Assembly (NCBI GenBank): GCA_023390055.1
Contig: JAEWDP010000106.1
Location: forward strand, 1 to 17,416
Direction: 5' to 3'
From: Pseudomonadota bacterium
Lineage (GTDB): Bacteria > Pseudomonadota > Alphaproteobacteria > Rhizobiales > Rhizobiaceae
DNA length: 17,416 nucleotides
Under the pieces are notes generated by a model. That model was not told the origin of the DNA. It saw nothing but the letters and a program-made list of their open reading frames with translations, and ran no database searches. Positions 14,350 through 17,416 of the stretch are shown here, in pieces (within the stretch, counting starts at the first letter, position 1; each line of letters starts with the position of its first letter). The position numbers and the translations under genes are program-made.

Positions 14350-15344
14350 CTTCCACCTCAAAAAATAATAATAGTTTATATTTCAGAACAAATTATGACG
14401 TCATAGATTTAATAAGTGGCGACTTTTCTGAGAAAATCCATCTGATATGGCACAATAGAGTGTCTGAATATCTCACCGCTACAGATTTTCGACGTCATGT
14501 TTGGTGCGGTTGGTTAGCTAAACATCATCGATGCGAACGTTCCGAAGAAGAAGTCTTTAGCTTCTTAACTAAGTCAAAATCAAGGGACATCATTGCGGAC
14601 ACGTATGGATCGTGTCCGAACGGCTATCTCTCGGTCCTGAAGCGTCTGGGGACGGTAGCGAGGAAGCCCCGTGTATATCAATGTCTGTTCAAGACACTTT
14701 CGTATGGCGGGTACCGGGCCAAACTGATTCATCACGCTAAAGATATCGATGATGAACTGATTTATCAGCTGGCTGCGGTCCCTAGTGACGAATTCAGCAA
14801 TATCATCGTGTCCTGTTTATATCGTAGATCGGTGGATCCCGAAAAGCTTCTAGGAGCTGTTTGGGTTGCCAGCCAAGTTTCATCGAGACTTGGACGTGAG
14901 CAGGTCGTTGCTGCTATGTGTGGAGCTTCAAATCCCATGAGGGCACTGCGTGATCTAGTTCTGCAATTACCATTTCCGTCATCCCCCATAACGTATCAAT
15001 CACCGCTATTTCCGGTGGGAACGGTGGAAGAAGTAAGAGCGCTTTCGTTGAAGTTTCAGAACTGTTTAAGAGAGACGGATACTCTTTCGGAACTCGCTTT
15101 CGCCATCCAGTCGGGACAGCAGTGCCTCTATCATTGGAATGATGAGGAGAATCCGGCTCTCGTACTAGTCAAGAAATTTTCATCGCTGGGATGGGTGATC
15201 GAGGAGGCTTATGGCATTGGGAACAAACATCTCGATGAAATTACGATGCATCGGATCGAGTGTGCATTCGGAACCACCGGTACAGTTTGCCTTGCATGGC
15301 CCACTGAAATGACGATCCCAACGCGCGGATGGTTTTTCGAATAA
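14346..15344 (+). CDS. Uncharacterised 332-residue protein with a faintly PcfJ-like C-terminal region
   Basis: A soluble protein without signal peptide. The N-terminal half is helical with several basic and Trp/Cys residues (FRRHVWCGWLAKHHRCERSE, about 48-67). The C-terminal part, about 225-310, reads VRALSLKFQNCLRETD, IQSGQQCLYHWNDEENPALVLV and LGWVIEEAYGIGNKHL. The order (N-C-L, a G-x3-L-Y-x-W strand, P-A-x-V, G-W-x-I, G-x-G-N) resembles PcfJ-like proteins of plasmids and islands, whose function is poorly known; this is recollection, not a search result. ATG 14346 overlaps the stop of the upstream frame as ATGA and has no Shine-Dalgarno of its own, so coupling would matter. The first 60 bases are AT-rich and later parts more balanced. 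It is the last gene before the right end of the island. Confidence 0.7.
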   Translation: MTSTSKNNNSLYFRTNYDVIDLISGDFSEKIHLIWHNRVSEYLTATDFRRHVWCGWLAKHHRCERSEEEVFSFLTKSKSRDIIADTYGSCPNGYLSVLKRLGTVARKPRVYQCLFKTLSYGGYRAKLIHHAKDIDDELIYQLAAVPSDEFSNIIVSCLYRRSVDPEKLLGAVWVASQVSSRLGREQVVAAMCGASNPMRALRDLVLQLPFPSSPITYQSPLFPVGTVEEVRALSLKFQNCLRETDTLSELAFAIQSGQQCLYHWNDEENPALVLVKKFSSLGWVIEEAYGIGNKHLDEITMHRIECAFGTTGTVCLAWPTEMTIPTRGWFFE

Positions 15345-15367
15345 GGCCAGATCCTCACGACCAAATA

Positions 15368-15398
15368 TTGCGCGCAATGAAGTCAACCACGGTATAAT
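15368..15398 (+). promoter_or_regulatory. Outward-facing promoter-like sequence at the right end of the island
   Basis: A perfect -10 hexamer TATAAT (15393-15398) lies 17 bp before the ATG at 15415 that opens the 3' comM fragment. TTGCGC (15368-15373) could be a poor -35 with a long 19-bp gap. If used, it would transcribe the ATPase half of comM from the island end. The box overlaps the attR arm, so recombinase binding and transcription would compete. Confidence 0.35.
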
Positions 15399-15399
15399 A

Positions 15400-15425
15400 T
15401 TAATACTATATACTATGCTCATGAT
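15400..15425. other. attR, right junction of the island with comM
   Basis: TTAATA (15400-15405), 6-nt spacer, ACTATG (15412-15417), then the CT core (15418-15419), after which comM resumes with C-ATG-ATC-GGC (L-M-I-G). The two arm elements mirror TATTAA and GATAGT at the left junction at identical distances from the core. Reconstructed attB would be CTT-CT-CATGATC, coding for L-L-M-I without change. Confidence 0.7.
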
Positions 15426-16314
15426 CGGCCCTCCCGGTAGCGGCAAATCGATGCTGGCGCAGAGACTGCCGTCGATCCTGCCACCGCTTTCCCCGCGCGA
15501 ACTTCTGGAAGTGTCGATGGTTGCCTCGGTGGCCGGTGAAATCGCCGGAGGCAAGCTGTCGGACCGTCGCCCGTTTCGCGCGCCTCATCATTCCGCGACT
15601 ATGGCTGCCCTGACCGGTGGTGGGTTGCGCGTGCGTCCCGGAGAAGCCTCTCTCGCCCATCATGGCGTGTTGTTTCTGGATGAACTGCCCGAATTCACGC
15701 CACAGGCACTCGATTCGCTGCGCCAGCCACTGGAGGCTGGTGAATGCGTCGTTGCGCGTGCCAATGGCCGCGTGACCTACCCGGCCCGCTTTCAGCTGAT
15801 TGCGGCGATGAACCCATGCCGCTGCGGGATGGCAGGTGAGCCGGATCATCGTTGCGCGCGTGGTCAAAGATGCCAGTCCGACTATCAGGCGCGCATCTCC
15901 GGCCCGCTGCTCGACCGCATCGATCTGCGCGTCAATGTACCCGCCGTCTCAGCCGCCGAGTTGATCGGCCCGGCGCGCGCCGAGACAAGCGCAACCGTCG
16001 CCGCGAGGGTTCAACAGGCGCGGGACATACAAGCTGCGCGCTATGCCAGCCTCGGCTTCGAAACCGTGACGGTCAACGCCAACTGTCCCACGGCACTGAT
16101 CGAGGAAATCGCCGCCCCGGACATTGCCGCCATCACGCTTCTGCGCGACGCCAGCGACCGGCTTGGCCTGTCGGCACGCGCCTATCATCGTGTCTTGAAG
16201 GTTGCGCGAACATTGGCAGACCTGCAGGGGAACGCCGTTGTGGGACGGCTACATGTCGCCGAGGCGATCTCCTATCGGATTGCCGGCGAGCGCCTGTTGC
16301 AGCAGGCTGCGTGA
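15415..16314 (+). pseudogene. comM: comM, 3' fragment (AAA+ ATPase domain), beginning at the island junction
   Basis: A 299-residue frame carrying the whole ATPase part of ComM: Walker A GPPGSGKS (5-12), RAPHHSATMAALTGGG (55-70), Walker B VLFLDELPEF (85-94), AAMNPCRCG (130-138) with further cysteines, RISGPLLDRIDLRV (160-173), and the C-terminal Mg-chelatase helical domain (RLGLSARAYHRVLKVARTLADL). ATG 15415 comes from the island and is in frame, followed by L-M-I-G, so a truncated protein lacking the N-terminal domain could be made, possibly from TATAAT at 15393. No Shine-Dalgarno is visible. Without the N-terminal domain, normal ComM activity is unlikely. Precise excision of the island would rebuild the gene. 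Downstream it converges with the BTLCP protease gene. Confidence 0.93.
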
Positions 16315-16345
16315 ATAGAAGTCTGCGGTGTGGTCGCAGTTCAGC

Positions 16346-16969
16346 CTACTGGACGGCACCGACGAGCATGTTCTGATCTTCACGCAAGGAAACCCAACGG
16401 CCTGTATGGGTTGCCGCCTGTCGCTTGAGGAACTGGTAGCCCGTCTTGTACCAGAGCTTGACATCGTCATTCAGGTTGTCGAGCACGAAATCACCGCGAT
16501 CCGTACGAACGGTGAGGACCGCATGACCTTCCCCATCCGGCTTGCGCAGAACGGTGATCAGCAGGTTGGACAGCGAGATACCTTCTGACGCAAGCTGGCG
16601 TCGCTTTTCCAGAACATAGTCTTCGCAATCGCCGACGCCCTGGTCAGGGTAAGCCCAATGCTCTTCCTTGCCATAGATGTCGAAATCGCTCATCGGCGTG
16701 ACGGCATCGTTCACCGCCCTGTTGATGCGTGAGATCAGTTTCCAGTTGTCATCTGTCAGCGTCATCGGTCCACTGTCACGGACCCGGATAGAGCATTCTG
16801 CTGAATTGGTCTGGCAGAACTCATAATGACCGATCGGCTGCGACGTCAGCCCGCCGGTAATCATCGAGTGAACGCCGGACGCCTGGGAAGTGCTGCTGGT
16901 CGTGGCGGCAAAGAACAGCGCTGAGGCTGCCAGCGGCCACAACCGCCATCCGTCCTTGTTGGCTTTCAT
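16346..16969 (-). CDS. Transglutaminase-like cysteine peptidase (BTLCP family), exported
   Basis: A 207-residue protein from ATG 16969; GTG 16978, in frame 9 bp upstream, is an alternative. GGGGTGG lies at fair distance before the ATG. Residues about 8-31 are a signal peptide (LWPLAASALFFAATTSS, cleavage near S-Q-A). The mature part has the BTLCP hallmarks: the N-terminal Cys pair (YEFCQTNSAEC), WKLISRINRAVND, the nucleophile in VGDCEDYVLEKR (Cys115), the His in GEGHAVLTV (149) and the Asp in FVLDNLND (164). The triad is complete. These periplasmic enzymes are widespread in alphaproteobacteria; in other bacteria related proteases cut adhesins or act in biofilm control, and the target here is unknown. 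It reads toward comM, 31 bp from its stop. Confidence 0.9.
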   Translation of the reverse strand: MKANKDGWRLWPLAASALFFAATTSSTSQASGVHSMITGGLTSQPIGHYEFCQTNSAECSIRVRDSGPMTLTDDNWKLISRINRAVNDAVTPMSDFDIYGKEEHWAYPDQGVGDCEDYVLEKRRQLASEGISLSNLLITVLRKPDGEGHAVLTVRTDRGDFVLDNLNDDVKLWYKTGYQFLKRQAATHTGRWVSLREDQNMLVGAVQ

Positions 16970-17125
16970 TCTCGCCACCCCGAGCTCACTGAATCTGTAG
17001 GTCGTTAATGAAACGTTAACCGTCCAGTCAGGGGCAAGTCAATCGAAGCTGCGGGCGTCAATGCGAACATGGTTACCGTGAGTGTGCCGGTGTGACAGCA
17101 ATTCCACACCGACAGACGACGACCA

Positions 17126-17416
17126 TCATTTTCTCGTTGAAACAAGGCGCGGTTTGGCCGCCGCTTTTGGCTTCTGCGCGTCTGCCATCGCATTGGCCGC
17201 AATGAAATCGACGATCCGGGGTACGATCTGTGCGCGGAAACGCGAGCCGTTGAACACGCCATAATGCCCGACCTGCGGCTGCATGTAGTGGGCACGCTTT
17301 TCCGGCGGGATATTGCTGCACAGATCGTGTGCAGCCTGCGTCTGGCCGAGGCCGGAAATGTCGTCGTTCTCGCCTTCGACCGTGAACAGCGCGACATTAC
17401 GCACCGCGCTCGGGTC
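17126..17416 (-). CDS. phaZ: Intracellular polyhydroxybutyrate depolymerase, C-terminal part (5' end beyond the right edge)
   Basis: The frame is open to the right edge, so only the last 96 or so residues are present. They read SAVRNVALFTVEGENDDI, GQTQAAHDLCSNIPPEK and HYMQPQVGHYGVFNGSRFR, which are the C-terminal hallmarks of PHB_depo_C family depolymerases (PhaZ). The Asp in GENDD and the His in VGHYGVF are the expected members of the catalytic triad; the Ser is off the window. The enzyme breaks down stored poly(3-hydroxybutyrate) granules. A basic, Ala/Lys-rich tail (AQKPKAAAKPRLVSTRK) ends the protein. The apparent internal start at 17404 is only a GTG valine codon, not a start. BTLCP follows 156 bp downstream on the same strand. 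Confidence 0.88.
   Translation of the reverse strand, partial: DPSAVRNVALFTVEGENDDISGLGQTQAAHDLCSNIPPEKRAHYMQPQVGHYGVFNGSRFRAQIVPRIVDFIAANAMADAQKPKAAAKPRLVSTRK

Larger units (their letters stand above)
4515..15419. mobile_element. Integrative island of about 10.9 kb inserted in comM, with a large serine recombinase
   Basis: The comM frame is broken at 4515 and resumes at 15420, and everything between is AT-richer and unrelated to the flanks. A large serine recombinase starts 130 bp inside the left end, as is typical for elements of this class. The junction sequences share CTNAT (CTGAT at 4513-4517, CTCAT at 15418-15422), with no longer target duplication, as expected for serine integrases with a 2-bp core. 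No relaxase, mating-pair, phage head or tail genes are visible, so it would be a genomic island or satellite that moves with the help of other elements, if at all. A second, tyrosine-type recombinase at 7937-8863 hints at a composite history. Exact ends may be off by up to 3 bp because the core could also be AT. Confidence 0.9.

Noticed and set aside
16323..16339. Small hairpin CTGCG-n7-CGCAG between convergent comM and BTLCP genes
   Set aside because: Only five pairs and no T-run on either strand; too weak to call a terminator.
17005..17397. Minus-strand open frame of 130 codons at the right edge
   Set aside because: Out of frame with the clear PhaZ C-terminus at 17126-17416, and with Arg/Ser-rich composition typical of a shadow frame.

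Overview
The window suggests an alphaproteobacterium of the Hyphomicrobiales (rhizobia and relatives). The outer parts are GC-rich and carry gshB, an AHSA1-type SRPBCC protein, comM, a BTLCP-type transglutaminase-like protease and the end of an intracellular PHB depolymerase. Family and genus cannot be fixed from sequence alone.

Layout. Positions 1-3696 hold a membrane glycosyltransferase-like gene cut by the left edge (minus strand), a divergent GT2 polyprenyl-phosphate-type glycosyltransferase, gshB, and a small SRPBCC protein. comM (Mg-chelatase-like AAA+ ATPase, YifB family) starts at about 3874. It is broken just before its Walker A motif and resumes at about 15418. Joining the two pieces gives an intact frame of 511 codons, the normal size for the family. 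The right flank holds the BTLCP protease gene and the end of phaZ, both on the minus strand.

The break is filled by a mobile island of about 10.9 kb (about 4515-15419). It has much lower GC and different codon use, and reads as an integrative element driven by a large serine recombinase encoded just inside its left end. Both junctions share CTNAT. If the element is closed at a CT dinucleotide, the predicted attP has symmetric arms, which supports CT as the crossover core. Cargo: a possible HEPN-motif protein, a complete tyrosine recombinase with a palindromic repeat at its start codon, three small predicted exported proteins, a small membrane protein, two adjacent zinc-ribbon membrane proteins, a 332-residue protein with a faintly PcfJ-like C-terminus, several proteins I do not recognise, a degenerate tRNA-like sequence and two gene remnants. 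A palindrome of the form TGAAACAGAATT-n-AATTCTGTTTCA occurs three times, each time just 3' of an island gene.

I see no phage structural genes, conjugation genes, CRISPR array or rRNA. The most notable points are the insertion in comM at the boundary between its N-terminal and ATPase domains, the likely regeneration of a start codon and a -10-like box for the ATPase half, the repeated palindrome, and the unassigned cargo.
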